Shown in pieces: positions 17,430-26,926 of a stretch of 53,513 nucleotides of DNA. The notes under the pieces were generated by a model. The model saw only the letters and a list, made by a program, of their open reading frames with translations. It was not told the DNA's origin and did no database searches. Source of the DNA: Gemmiger formicilis (lineage in GTDB: Bacteria; Bacillota; Clostridia; Oscillospirales; Ruminococcaceae). Each line of letters starts with the position of its first letter. Position 1 is the stretch's first letter. Where the stretch lies: the NCBI RefSeq assembly GCF_024462815.1, contig NZ_JANGCG010000018.1:1-53513 (forward strand). The letters run 5' to 3'. The translations under genes were made by a program, and so were the position numbers.

Positions 17430-17984
17430 TTACGCCTGCTTGGCCTCCCCTTCCGGGAAGATGATTTTGTTGACGAAGAAGAAAATCACCATCGAGATAC
17501 CGCCGTTCAACACGGTGGTGCCGATGTTGTAGATGAAGTCCGGCACCAGCAGGCCTGCCACCGCCACCCAGATGCAGTTGATGGAGTTGACGATGCAGGT
17601 GATGATGCAGAACGCCACCACATACCAGGCAATCTGCTTGGCCAGATTGCCCTTGCTGCGGAACACGAAACTGCGCTGAATCGGAAAGTTGATGCACTCG
17701 CCGATGACCATTGCCACCATATAGGCACAGAAGTACGGCAGACCGCCGTGGGCGGAGTCATACCCCAGAATGTTCCACTGGAAGGTCTCGCCGAAAAGCG
17801 TCACCGGGATGCCCGGCCAGCCGAAGTCCACCACCGGCAGGCCGCTGAACGCGGCAGGCAGGAACTGCAGCAGCAGATACTTGAATACGGTAATCAGGTT
17901 GGATACGATGACGAACAAACCGCCCTCGCGCACCCACTTGGCAGCGGCCGGGTGCTTGGCCGCAAAGCTATTCCAAAACTGCAT
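17430..17984 (-). CDS. GtrA-like membrane protein
   Basis: 184 residues with four membrane helices. ECINFPIQRSFVFRSKGN in the second half matches the GtrA signature (N-x-R-x-[FW]-V-F). GtrA proteins take part in transfer or flipping of lipid-linked sugars at the membrane. AGGAG before ATG 17984. It is 13 bp downstream of the canonical GH3 gene, last in that operon; the context suggests cell-surface glycan work. Confidence 0.85.
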   Translation of the reverse strand: MQFWNSFAAKHPAAAKWVREGGLFVIVSNLITVFKYLLLQFLPAAFSGLPVVDFGWPGIPVTLFGETFQWNILGYDSAHGGLPYFCAYMVAMVIGECINFPIQRSFVFRSKGNLAKQIAWYVVAFCIITCIVNSINCIWVAVAGLLVPDFIYNIGTTVLNGGISMVIFFFVNKIIFPEGEAKQA

Positions 17985-17997
17985 GGTCTGCTCCTAT

Positions 17998-20415
17998 TCA
18001 GCTGTTGCGCAGCCGGCCTTCCAGCTGCACGTTGAGAATCACGTTCTTGACCGCTTCCACAATGACACGGCACAGGCCGATAATCCAGAAGCCCTTGGCC
18101 TCCATCACGATGCCGTCCACCATGCCCATGCTGATGGCGCCGTTGGTCATCTTGGCCAGAGCGCGCAGCGGCATATTGTACTGGAACATCACGTTCAGGT
18201 CCGGCTTGCCTCTCTTGTAGCTGGCCGTCAGCAGGGTGTGCAGTACCAGCCAGACCAGCCAGCAAATGGGGCTGCGGCTGTGGTTGAGCTCACCCAGCGT
18301 CATATTGCGGTCGATGCGGACCTTGTCCTCCGGGATGAGGCAGCCCATCAGGGTCTCCCACTCGGCATCGGGTACGCTCTGCACCTTGCCGCTTTCGTAG
18401 TGGGGCAGGCTCTTGCCCGCGTAGGGGTTAGGGGCCTCGGTGCCGGCCACCTCCACAACAGCCGTCAGGCGGATGTCAGCGGAGGAAGCGCCCACGCGGA
18501 TTTCGTAGCTGCCGCCCTCAACTTCCCAGCTGTCGGTCTTGGTGTTCCAGTAGCGGAACGCCTTGTCGTCCAGCGTCAGGGTCACGGTCTTGCTTTCCCC
18601 TGCAGCCAGCTGCACCTTGGCAAAGGCCTTCAGCTCCTGCGCGGGGCGGAACACCTTCGCGTCCGGCTTGGCAATGTACAGCTGCACAATCTCGGAACCG
18701 GCACGGTTGCCGGTGTTCTTTACGGTCAGGGTCACGCTGTGGGCGTCTGCCTTCAGGTCAGAGTAGGCAAAGCTCGTGTAGCTCAGGCCGTAGCCGAAGG
18801 GGAACGCCACCGGCACGCCCGCGGTCTGGTAGTAGCGGTAGCCCACGTACAGCCCCTCACGGTACTGCACGGTGCGGCCCTTGCCCGCAAAGTTGTCCTT
18901 GGCGGGGGTGTGCTCATAGGCGTTGGCCCATGTTTCCGCCAGCTTGCCGCTGGGGTTGACCTTGCCGGTCAGCACATCGACCATAGCGCCTGCACCGGCC
19001 TGACCGCCCAGTGCGCCGTAAACCAGCGCCTTGCAGTGGGTCAGCCACGGCGTTTCCAGCGATGCACCCGCGCTGAGCACAACCACGGTGTTGGGGTTTG
19101 CCTGCTGCACAGCCTGCAGAAGCTCAATCTGGTTGTCCGCCAGCTTCATATCGGTGCGGTCCAGACCCTCGCTCTCCTTGATTTCATCAAGGCCCAGGCA
19201 GAGCAGAACCACGTCCGCCTTGGTAGCCAGCGCGGCGGCCTCAGCCTTCTTGGCGGCATCGGGCTTACCCTGCCGGTCAAAGCCGGTGGCAAAGCCAACG
19301 CTGTTCAAGCCGCTTTCCTTGAGACATTCGAGGAAGGTGTCCACCTTGATGGAGTTGACCGCGCTGGAGCCTGCGCCCTGATAGCGGGGTGTCTCGGCAA
19401 AGTCACCGATAACGGCCACGCGGGTACCGGCGGCCAGCGGCAGCAGGCCTTCCTCGTTCTTGAGCAGGACGGTGCTCTCTGCGGCAGCGCGGCGGGCCAG
19501 CGCATGGTGGGCGTCGGCGTCAAACTCACGGCTGTGATTTTCCACAGCGGCGTGGGTGTCAAAAACCAACGTCAGCAGCTCATCCAGACGGGCGTCAACG
19601 TCCGCCTCGGTGATTTTGCCGGTCTCCACGGCCTTCAGCAGCTCGCGGACGGCATCCCCGCCGGGGGCGGGCATTTCCAGCGTAGAGCCGTTCTTTACGC
19701 CCAGCGCATGGTCATTGCTGCCGCCCCAGTCGGTGACAACCGCGCCGTCAAAGCCCCAGTCCTTGCGCAGGATATCCTGCAGCAGATGGGCGTTCTCGTT
19801 GGCGTAGGTGCCGTTGATGAGGTTGTAGCTGGACATAATGGTTTTGGGATGTGCCTCTTTGACAACAATCTCAAAGCCGGTCAGGTACAGCTCGCGCAGG
19901 CTGCGCTCGTCCACCACGGAGTCGGACGCCATACGGCGCAGCTCCTGGCTGTTGACGGCGAAATGCTTGGGGCAGGCGGAGATACCCTCGGACTGGATGC
20001 CGCGCACATAGCCTGCGGCCATCTTGCCGGAGAGGTAGGGGTCCTCGGAGAAATACTCAAAGTTGCGGCCGCAAAGCGGGCTGCGCTTGGTGTTTAGGCC
20101 GGGGCCCAGCAGGACGGAGACCTCCTGTGCGGCGGCCTCCTCCCCCATCGCCTGACCGATCTGCTCGCCGAGGGCGGGGTCCCAGCTGCAGGCCACGGTG
20201 GCCGCAGTGGGGAAACAGGTTGCGGGTACGCTGGGGTTCAGCCCCAGATGGTCCGCAGCCCCGGCCTGCTTGCGCACACCGTTGGGGCCGTCGGACAGGG
20301 TGATAGAAGGAATACCCGCCTTTTTATACCCCCGGGTGGTAAAGACCGTCTCGCCGGAGAGCAGTGCGCATTTTTGTTCAAGGTTCAGTTGTTGGATGAT
20401 TTCTTCGTTTTTCAA
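17998..20415 (-). CDS. GH3 beta-glycosidase, canonical domain order, cytosolic
   Basis: Hydrolyses terminal beta-linked sugars; specificity unknown. The catalytic barrel comes first (LSDGPNGVRKQ near residue 42, CGRNFEYFSEDPYLSG, KHFAVN, nucleophile Asp in VVTDWGGSND near 228). The second GH3 domain (STVLLKNEEGLLPL) and a fibronectin-like domain (VTLTVKNTGNRAGSEIVQLY) follow, plus a C-terminal extension of about 130 residues with hydrophobic helices. The start is TTG at 20413-20415, because AAGGAG lies 9 bases before it. The ATG at 20436 would put that ribosome site inside the coding region and has no site of its own. No signal peptide. 27 bp downstream of the next GH3 gene. Confidence 0.93.
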   Translation of the reverse strand: MKNEEIIQQLNLEQKCALLSGETVFTTRGYKKAGIPSITLSDGPNGVRKQAGAADHLGLNPSVPATCFPTAATVACSWDPALGEQIGQAMGEEAAAQEVSVLLGPGLNTKRSPLCGRNFEYFSEDPYLSGKMAAGYVRGIQSEGISACPKHFAVNSQELRRMASDSVVDERSLRELYLTGFEIVVKEAHPKTIMSSYNLINGTYANENAHLLQDILRKDWGFDGAVVTDWGGSNDHALGVKNGSTLEMPAPGGDAVRELLKAVETGKITEADVDARLDELLTLVFDTHAAVENHSREFDADAHHALARRAAAESTVLLKNEEGLLPLAAGTRVAVIGDFAETPRYQGAGSSAVNSIKVDTFLECLKESGLNSVGFATGFDRQGKPDAAKKAEAAALATKADVVLLCLGLDEIKESEGLDRTDMKLADNQIELLQAVQQANPNTVVVLSAGASLETPWLTHCKALVYGALGGQAGAGAMVDVLTGKVNPSGKLAETWANAYEHTPAKDNFAGKGRTVQYREGLYVGYRYYQTAGVPVAFPFGYGLSYTSFAYSDLKADAHSVTLTVKNTGNRAGSEIVQLYIAKPDAKVFRPAQELKAFAKVQLAAGESKTVTLTLDDKAFRYWNTKTDSWEVEGGSYEIRVGASSADIRLTAVVEVAGTEAPNPYAGKSLPHYESGKVQSVPDAEWETLMGCLIPEDKVRIDRNMTLGELNHSRSPICWLVWLVLHTLLTASYKRGKPDLNVMFQYNMPLRALAKMTNGAISMGMVDGIVMEAKGFWIIGLCRVIVEAVKNVILNVQLEGRLRNS

Positions 20416-20442
20416 GGGTAGGCACTCCTTTTTCATAGATTG

Positions 20443-23424
20443 TTATGCGTTTTTAGCGGCCTTGCGCAGCTTGACATCAAGGACAACGCCGCGGACAGCC
20501 AGTGCAAACAGGATAACGGCCACAATGTCAATCAGGGCAACCAGCTGGCGCCAGCCGAAGGCAGAGGTGGTAAAGGCGTGACGCACTGCGGTGGTATCGC
20601 CGATGCTCTCGGCATAGTCGCGGTTGGTCACACGGACGTGCAGATACATATACAGTGTCTGCTTTGCAGCGCGGCGCAGAGCCTGCAGATAGCTGTTGGA
20701 GCCGGTCTCAAAGGCCATTTCACCGCCGGTGAAGCCTGCCATCCACAGGCTGCCGCCTGCGCGCAGGGCCTGGTCACCGTTCATATAGCTGTGGTGGTCG
20801 CAGTAGTCGGTAATCACAGCGCCGTCAAAGCCCCATTCGTCGCGCAGGATGCCGGTCAGCAGCGCCTCGCTGCCGCCTGCCCAGACTGCGCCGATACGGT
20901 TGTAGCTGCTCATCAGGCCGACCGCGTCATAGTCCTCGACCAGCATCTGGAAGGGACGCAGATAGGTCTCACGCAGGGCCTGCTCGGTCATCCAGGTATA
21001 GACAGAATCGCGGTAGATGCCGCTTTCACCGTCATTGCAGATAAAGTGCTTGACGTAGGTGTACACACCTGCTTGATTGGCGCCCTGCACGGTGTTGCCG
21101 CAGATGACGCCGGACAGGAGGCTGTCCTCGGAATAATACTCGTAGTTACGGCCGTTGAAGGGGCTGCGGTGCATATTGGTGGCGGGGGCATACCAGCCGG
21201 TATAGCCATTCTGCAGGGCCTGCGTGCCGATGGTGCGGCCCTCCTCCTGCGCCAGCTCAGCGTTCCATGTCTGGGCCAGCGTGCTGGAGCTGGGGAAGCC
21301 GGTGCCGACCCCCATGCCGGTGAAGCCGCCAATCTGGGCGGGGCCGTCAGCATCCTTGCTCTTGGCCTTGCCGACGCTCTTGAGCTCGGCCAGACCGCCG
21401 TAGGCGTTGATGTACATATTTTCCATCTCATCCACGGTCAGCTCATCGAGCAGCGCATCCCACTGCGGGTCATTGAAGTCAGCGCCCAGCTGGAAGCCGA
21501 GGTCGGTGGTCTTGCCGTTGTCCTCAATCTTCAGGCCGTTGTTAGCACCGGTGGTGATGGCCTCGTCGGCCTCATTGATGTAGCCGTCTGCCATGTCAGC
21601 GGTGTAGAGGTTCAGTGCCTTGACGTTGTCGGTCATGGCACGGCTGGGAGTGTTGCTCTTGGGGAAGGTGCTTGCAAAATCAGCACGGGTCATATAAGCA
21701 ATGTTCTGCTCGGAATCGCTGCCGTCCAGGCTGACGCCGTCAATGGCATCGCTGCCGGTGAACTTGTTGGAAACCGGATTGCCGGTGACGGTGTCCTCAG
21801 CATACTGGACATTGGCGGGTAGGCTGCAGGTAATCGTTGCAGCGGCGTCATCGTCCACATCGTGGGCGTCATGGCGCACGGTGAAGAGGTAGTCGCCTGC
21901 ATCGAGCTCATAGCCGGTGAAGCCGTTGTGGTTAGCATCGTAGGCGTCATAGCTGGCCATATCGGAGACCGGGATGGTCAGCGTGACCTCCTCGCTCTCG
22001 CCGGGCTGCAGCTCCTTGGTCTTGGCAAAGGCACCCAGCTCGACGCTGGATTTCTCAATCTCGCCTGCGGTGTAGGGTGCGGTGTAGTAGAGCTGCACAA
22101 CGTCCTTACCGGCGCGGTCGCCGGTGTTGGTAACGGTGACCTTCACGGTCACATCGCCGTCCTTCGTCAGGGTGGTGCCGTCGGCGGGGGCGTCGGTCAC
22201 CTTCCAGTCAAAGCTGGTGTAGCTCAGGCCATAGCCGAAGGGATACTGCACAACGGCGTCATAGCCGGTGCCGTGCTCGTTGGAAACACCGTCCCAGTAG
22301 CCCTCGGCGTCGGCGGTTTCGTACCACTTATAGCCGATGTAGATGCCCTCGGCGTAGTCTACATAGGAGACCTGCTCATAGGCATACGGCGTGTCAAGGT
22401 TGCCGGTGGTCGTGCCGTCCGCCGGGTAAAGGCCGTCAGCCTCGCTGTAAGCGCCAACGCCCTCCATACCGGCGTTGGCATAGCTGGCGGCTGTGGTCAG
22501 GTCATAGGCCCAGGTGTCAGCGGTGCGGCCGCTGGGCTCTTTGTCGCCCCACAGCACGGCGGGGATGGCGGCTGCGCCCTCGGAGCCGGACAAACCGGCA
22601 ATCAGGCAGGCATCCACGCCGGGGATGGTCTCAATCTGGCCCAGCTCCATAACGTTGGTGGAGTTGATGAGCACTACCACATGGGCGTAGTTGGCACCGA
22701 CATAGGTCAGCAGATTCTCCTCCTCGGTGGTCAGCTCCAGCATCGTGCGGGTGTCATCCACCACGATGTCACCGCCCTTTTCGGTGCGCTTGTACTGCTG
22801 CTTGGTGGCGTCGTTGCTCTCGCCCGCCAGACGGCCGATTACGACCACGGCGGTGTCGGAGTAATTCTTGGCGTTGTCGAGCATGGCCTGCGTGTAGTAG
22901 GTCTGGTTGTTGATGTCAGGCTCATACAGGCGGCCGGACTGCTCGGGCCAGCTGTTCAGGGTGCGGGTGTACTCACGGCCGTCCTGGAAGTCCTTGTACA
23001 TATCGGTCAGCTCAGTGTTGTACTCCACGCCGTAGGCAGTCAGTGCCGCCAGCAGATCGGTGTTGACGGTGCTGACACCGCCGGAGCCGGAGCCGCCGCC
23101 CAGCCATGCGGTGGAGGCCCAGCCGAACACGTTGACCTTTTTGTTGTCAGCAGCCAGCGGCAGGGTATTTTCGTTGTTCTGCACCAGAACCGTGCCCTCG
23201 GCCTCCACGTCCGCGGCGAGTGCCTCGGCCTTTACTTTGGTGTCTGCAATTTCCGCGTCAGAATAATGACCGCTTGGTGCGCCGATAAAGCTATCAATAA
23301 TCGTTGCCATCGTGGACAGGAAATAGGTGCCTACCAGAACCGCGACCAACAGAATCACGGACAGCACCAGTCCAATCCCATGCAATATGGGATGCGGCTT
23401 GCGAACCTTAGGTTGCTTTGTCAT
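20443..23424 (-). CDS. membrane-anchored GH3 glycosidase with swapped domains (copy 1)
   Basis: 993 residues. An N-terminal helix (residues 14-36) and a C-terminal helix (near 958-978) suggest both ends are in the membrane with the enzyme outside. Domain order is the reverse of canonical GH3. The alpha/beta sandwich is first (GTVLVQNNENTLPL, FGWASTAWLGGGSGSGG), then a fibronectin-like domain (VTVTNTGDRAGKDVVQLYY). The catalytic barrel is last (KDADGPAQIGG, GRNYEYYSEDSLLSG, VKHFICND, nucleophile in VITDYCDHHSY near 872). GAGGAG before the ATG. Transcribed with the canonical GH3 and gtrA. Probably acts on extracellular glycan; substrate unknown. Confidence 0.92.
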   Translation of the reverse strand: MTKQPKVRKPHPILHGIGLVLSVILLVAVLVGTYFLSTMATIIDSFIGAPSGHYSDAEIADTKVKAEALAADVEAEGTVLVQNNENTLPLAADNKKVNVFGWASTAWLGGGSGSGGVSTVNTDLLAALTAYGVEYNTELTDMYKDFQDGREYTRTLNSWPEQSGRLYEPDINNQTYYTQAMLDNAKNYSDTAVVVIGRLAGESNDATKQQYKRTEKGGDIVVDDTRTMLELTTEEENLLTYVGANYAHVVVLINSTNVMELGQIETIPGVDACLIAGLSGSEGAAAIPAVLWGDKEPSGRTADTWAYDLTTAASYANAGMEGVGAYSEADGLYPADGTTTGNLDTPYAYEQVSYVDYAEGIYIGYKWYETADAEGYWDGVSNEHGTGYDAVVQYPFGYGLSYTSFDWKVTDAPADGTTLTKDGDVTVKVTVTNTGDRAGKDVVQLYYTAPYTAGEIEKSSVELGAFAKTKELQPGESEEVTLTIPVSDMASYDAYDANHNGFTGYELDAGDYLFTVRHDAHDVDDDAAATITCSLPANVQYAEDTVTGNPVSNKFTGSDAIDGVSLDGSDSEQNIAYMTRADFASTFPKSNTPSRAMTDNVKALNLYTADMADGYINEADEAITTGANNGLKIEDNGKTTDLGFQLGADFNDPQWDALLDELTVDEMENMYINAYGGLAELKSVGKAKSKDADGPAQIGGFTGMGVGTGFPSSSTLAQTWNAELAQEEGRTIGTQALQNGYTGWYAPATNMHRSPFNGRNYEYYSEDSLLSGVICGNTVQGANQAGVYTYVKHFICNDGESGIYRDSVYTWMTEQALRETYLRPFQMLVEDYDAVGLMSSYNRIGAVWAGGSEALLTGILRDEWGFDGAVITDYCDHHSYMNGDQALRAGGSLWMAGFTGGEMAFETGSNSYLQALRRAAKQTLYMYLHVRVTNRDYAESIGDTTAVRHAFTTSAFGWRQLVALIDIVAVILFALAVRGVVLDVKLRKAAKNA

Positions 23425-23500
23425 TTGCTTTTTTCTCCTCTTACTTGCTTTTTCCTCTCATAACACTTGCAAGCCGATACCATGCTTTTGTGTTGATTCT

Positions 23501-23563
23501 ATTGTAGCAGAGAAATGCGCCAATGACTCATTTTTTGCATAATCTGTTGTTTTTGAAGCATAA
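23501..23563 (-). promoter_or_regulatory. promoter and LytTR-type direct repeat of GH3 copy 1
   Basis: On the minus strand CAAGTTATG and CAGATTATG are 9-mers with 12 bp between them (TTATG cores at 23559-23563 and 23538-23542, 21-bp period). They are followed 31 bp later by the -10 TACAAT (23501-23506). No good -35 box is present, as expected for an activator-dependent promoter. The same layout occurs before the other two GH3 copies. Confidence 0.6.
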
Positions 23564-23646
23564 CTTGCAAAAAAGCCAAAATGCGCAGGCGTTTTCCTGC
23601 GCATTTTGGCTAAGTTTTATAGATTTGTATTGTGCAAGTTGCTGTT
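23531..23646. repeat. 116-bp intergenic direct repeat, copy A
   Basis: Identical to 26811-26926 except for one base (AGATTTG against AGGTTTG). It contains a terminator hairpin and the pair of direct repeats upstream of the next GH3 promoter. It indicates duplication of a GH3 transcription unit or later homogenisation. Confidence 0.95.
23574..23611 (-). terminator. terminator of GH3 copy 2
   Basis: AGCCAAAATGCGCAGG and CCTGCGCATTTTGGCT form a perfect 16-bp stem with a 6-nt loop, followed on the minus strand by a T run. AACTTGCA and TGCAAGTT flank it as an outer pair. Confidence 0.92.
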
Positions 23647-23647
23647 T

Positions 23648-26600
23648 TTACGCTTTGTTGGCCTTGGCAGCAGCCTTGGCTTCCAGTTTTGCCAGCTTAC
23701 GTTTGCTCGGCTTCCAGACGCGGAAGATGCGGTAGGCAAAGAACACCAGCAGCAGCGTGCAGAGGATGTTGACCACCGTGCGCACAACCGTGGCAATCTG
23801 CGGGCCGTCCTTGTAGACGCTGCCCGGCATAGCGTGGTTCATTGCCTTGGTGTTGGCCGTGGTGTACAGCACATGGTGCAGTGCCTCACGGGCGTAATGG
23901 TAGGTTTCCGGGTCGTTGGCGTCGTAATTATCCCAGCGGGCCGCGGACGTATCATAGGTCAGCTTCATATCGGCGCCTGCCTCAATCATCTGCTGGCCGA
24001 GCATAAATACGCCCGTGTTCGCGTTATCGGTGATGACTGCGCCGTTGAAGCCCCACTCGGTGCGCAGGATGCCGGTAATCAGCGCATAGCTGCCGCCGGT
24101 CCAGGTTGCACCGATGCGGTTGAAGGCCGTCATAACGCCCATAGCTGCAGGAATCGTGGTTTCTGCGTTCTGATAGCTGCCGTCCGCCTGCTTCTCGACA
24201 TAGTTCAGCGTGATATCGTCCAGCTTCATGCACATCTCGAAGGGCTTCAGGTAAATTTCGCGGGCAGACTGCTCATTCAGCCAGGTTGCTGCACCGTACT
24301 GGCCTTCACGGTCGCCGCGGTGGTTTTCCTGGTCATTGAAGGCGAAATGCTTGATGTAGGCATACAGCCCCTTGGTGGCAGCACCATATACCTCCTTGGA
24401 GGCTACCGTGCCGGACAGGAACGGATCTTCGGAATAATACTCGCCGTTACGGCCGCTGAACGGCGTGCGGTGAATGTTCATAGAGGGCGCATACCAGCCG
24501 TCGCAGCCGCCGATAACCGCCTCATTGCCAATCATCGTGCCGTATTCCAGTGCCAGGTCCTGGTTCCAGGTCTGTGCCAGCGTCATCATATTGGGGAACA
24601 CAGCGCCGGTACCGCCGTAAATCAGGCCGCTGGCAGTATCTGCATCAATCACAAAGGGCTTGCCGACGCTGTCGATGGCCGGCACGCCGTAGCCGGAGCA
24701 GGTAATGATGTTATAGTAGTCCTCTGCCGTCAGCTGGTCGAGCAGGTCATTCCACATCGGGTCGTCATAGCTCTTGCCGCGCAGGTCAATCAGGCTCAGA
24801 CCATTCTTGGCGCCGTAGGTAATGGTATCGCTGTAGGTGTCCCCTACCGTCGGGTTGCCGGAATCTGCAGAATCCAGCTGCGCCACCAGCGCAGCATCCG
24901 CAGTCTTTTTGTACTGATAGGAAGCCGGGTTGCCGTCTGCATCGGTGCCGTTGATTTCGTTGCCCCAGGTGCTGATGACGTCACTGGGCTCGCCGTCCGG
25001 CTTGGGGAAGGTCCCGGTCCAGTCGCTGCGGGTCAGGTAAACAGCATCGCCCTTGGCAGCGTCCAACTGGTTGGTGATGGCCGCGCCCGTGCGGCTGTCC
25101 GTTGCGTAGGTCGTGGTATCGGTCTCGGTATTGGCGGGGGTGTACACAGCCGTGAAGGCGGCATCGCCGTCCGCTGTCATGCCATCGGCTGCGGTCTTGC
25201 CCTTGGCAGCCAGCACATTGTTGACAGCCTCATGGGCGTCCTTGGCTGCGGTGATGTAGTAATCCCCTGCATCCAGAATGTACGTCTTTGCGCCGTTGGC
25301 GTCATACGCCTTGAGCTGATCCTTGGTGAACGTGACGCTCACGGTCTCACTGGCGCCGGGGGCAAGCTCTGCGGTTTTGCCGTAGCCAACCAGCTCCACG
25401 GCGGGCTTCTCCACGCCGTTTGTCTTGTCATAGTCGGTGTAGGGGCTCTGCACATACACCTCCACAACGTCCTTGCCGGAAACGTCGCCGGTGTTCGTCA
25501 CCGTAACCTGTGCGGTGCAGGTATCGCCGCTCCAATCAGCCTTGAAGTCACTCCAGTCAAAGCTGGTGTAGCTCAGGCCGTAGCCAAAGGGATAGATGAC
25601 CTCCTTGGCATAGTCGTAATCGCCCGCGTTGCCCTGGCCGAGAACGGTGTCCTCGTAGCGGGTTTCATAGTAGCGATAGCCGACGTAGATGCCTTCCTCG
25701 TAGGTGACATAGTTGTACTTGGTGATATTGCCGTTCTCATCATAGTAGGCATAGTCGCCAAAGTTCTGTGCGGCCGGGGATGCGGAGGCATCGGCGGCAA
25801 AGGTGTCCACCGTGCGGCCGCTGGGGCTGACCTTGCCGGTCAGAATGTCTGCCATGCTGGCACCAATCGTGGGGGCATACAGCACAGACTTGATGTTGGG
25901 ATAGTCTGCCAGCCAGTCCAGCTCCAGCGCTGCGTTAGAGTTGATAATCAGCACGGTATTATCATAGTTGTCGTTCAGGTATTGCAGGATTTCACGCTCG
26001 GTGGTGTCCGGCTCCAGATAGCTGCGAACCTTATCCTCCTGCGTGTCTGCGTGGTTGTACATGGAGCGCGGCATATCGCGGCCCTCGCCTGCCACACGCT
26101 TCAGCACATAGACCGGGGTCGTGCCCTGCACGCTGTCCAGCAGGCCGCTCTCGCCCTGCAGAACGGACAGCGGGCACTCATTGATGCGGAAGTCCTCGGC
26201 ATCGCCGAAGCTGATGGAGCCGCTGGCCAGACCGTAGCCTGCACCGGCACCCGCGCTGTAGAAGTTCCATAGTGTCTCATTCACATTCAACCCGTGGGAG
26301 GCAAGTGCCGTGTTCAGCGGAGTGCCGCCGCCCATCAAACCGGCACCTGCATTCTGGTTGCTGTTGGCAGAGAACAGGCTGACGGTCGTACCCTCTGCCA
26401 GGGGCAGGCCGCCGTCATTTTTCAGCAGGACAACGCCCTCGCTGTTGATGCGGTCGGTCAGGTCGGCTTCCGCAGCGCCGATATTGTCTGCCGTGTAATC
26501 AGACGTGTTGTAGTCAAGGTTCAGGCCATCCGTCTGCACCTTGCTGTTATCCCACGACTTCTTGTAGCACAGCATGGCATTGACCATGCGGGCATACCCG

Positions 26601-26719
26601 GGCAGGATTACGTTGGCCGCAAACAGCAGAACCGCCATGACAACTGCCAGAACGCCCAGAATAGCGGTGTGCAGTACATGGCCCACGATTTGCAGCGGGG
26701 TCAGTTTTTTCTTTTGCAT
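23648..26719 (-). CDS. membrane-anchored GH3 glycosidase with swapped domains (copy 2)
   Basis: 1023 residues. N-terminal membrane helix (about 12-35) and a C-terminal helix followed by a Lys/Arg-rich tail. Sandwich domain first (EGVVLLKNDGGLPLAEG), fibronectin-like domain (VTVTNTGDVSGKDVVEVY), then the catalytic barrel (VIDADTASGLIYGGTGAVFP, GRNGEYYSEDPFLSG, IKHFAFND, nucleophile in VITDNANTGVF near 896). AAGGAGG before the ATG. It has its own promoter and terminator. It is homologous to its two neighbours along the whole length, so tandem duplication and divergence is likely. Substrate unknown. Confidence 0.92.
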   Translation of the reverse strand: MQKKKLTPLQIVGHVLHTAILGVLAVVMAVLLFAANVILPGYARMVNAMLCYKKSWDNSKVQTDGLNLDYNTSDYTADNIGAAEADLTDRINSEGVVLLKNDGGLPLAEGTTVSLFSANSNQNAGAGLMGGGTPLNTALASHGLNVNETLWNFYSAGAGAGYGLASGSISFGDAEDFRINECPLSVLQGESGLLDSVQGTTPVYVLKRVAGEGRDMPRSMYNHADTQEDKVRSYLEPDTTEREILQYLNDNYDNTVLIINSNAALELDWLADYPNIKSVLYAPTIGASMADILTGKVSPSGRTVDTFAADASASPAAQNFGDYAYYDENGNITKYNYVTYEEGIYVGYRYYETRYEDTVLGQGNAGDYDYAKEVIYPFGYGLSYTSFDWSDFKADWSGDTCTAQVTVTNTGDVSGKDVVEVYVQSPYTDYDKTNGVEKPAVELVGYGKTAELAPGASETVSVTFTKDQLKAYDANGAKTYILDAGDYYITAAKDAHEAVNNVLAAKGKTAADGMTADGDAAFTAVYTPANTETDTTTYATDSRTGAAITNQLDAAKGDAVYLTRSDWTGTFPKPDGEPSDVISTWGNEINGTDADGNPASYQYKKTADAALVAQLDSADSGNPTVGDTYSDTITYGAKNGLSLIDLRGKSYDDPMWNDLLDQLTAEDYYNIITCSGYGVPAIDSVGKPFVIDADTASGLIYGGTGAVFPNMMTLAQTWNQDLALEYGTMIGNEAVIGGCDGWYAPSMNIHRTPFSGRNGEYYSEDPFLSGTVASKEVYGAATKGLYAYIKHFAFNDQENHRGDREGQYGAATWLNEQSAREIYLKPFEMCMKLDDITLNYVEKQADGSYQNAETTIPAAMGVMTAFNRIGATWTGGSYALITGILRTEWGFNGAVITDNANTGVFMLGQQMIEAGADMKLTYDTSAARWDNYDANDPETYHYAREALHHVLYTTANTKAMNHAMPGSVYKDGPQIATVVRTVVNILCTLLLVFFAYRIFRVWKPSKRKLAKLEAKAAAKANKA

Positions 26720-26781
26720 TTGCTTTTTCCTCCTTGCATTCTAAGACACTGCACAATCAGTGTTCTTTCGTTGCAGATTCT

Positions 26782-26843
26782 ATTATAATCATTTTTTCCG
26801 GAAAAGTTGCTTTTTTGCATAATCTGTTGTTTTTGAAGCATAA
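26782..26843 (-). promoter_or_regulatory. promoter and LytTR-type direct repeat of GH3 copy 2
   Basis: The same two 9-mers as at copy 1 (CAAGTTATG, CAGATTATG; TTATG cores at 26839-26843 and 26818-26822, 21-bp period). The -10 TATAAT (26782-26787) lies 30 bp further downstream. There is no clear -35 box. The repeats fall inside the duplicated 116-bp block, but the -10 region itself is different sequence. Confidence 0.6.
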
Positions 26844-26926
26844 CTTGCAAAAAAGCCAAAATGCGCAGGCGTTTTCCTGCGCATTTTGGCTAAGTTTTAT
26901 AGGTTTGTATTGTGCAAGTTGCTGTT
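26811..26926. repeat. 116-bp intergenic direct repeat, copy B
   Basis: Partner of 23531-23646 with one mismatch. It overlaps the stop codon of GH3 copy 3 by two bases. Confidence 0.95.
26854..26891 (-). terminator. terminator of GH3 copy 3
   Basis: Same perfect 16-bp stem as at 23574, ending GH3 copy 3 transcription before the copy 2 promoter. Confidence 0.92.
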
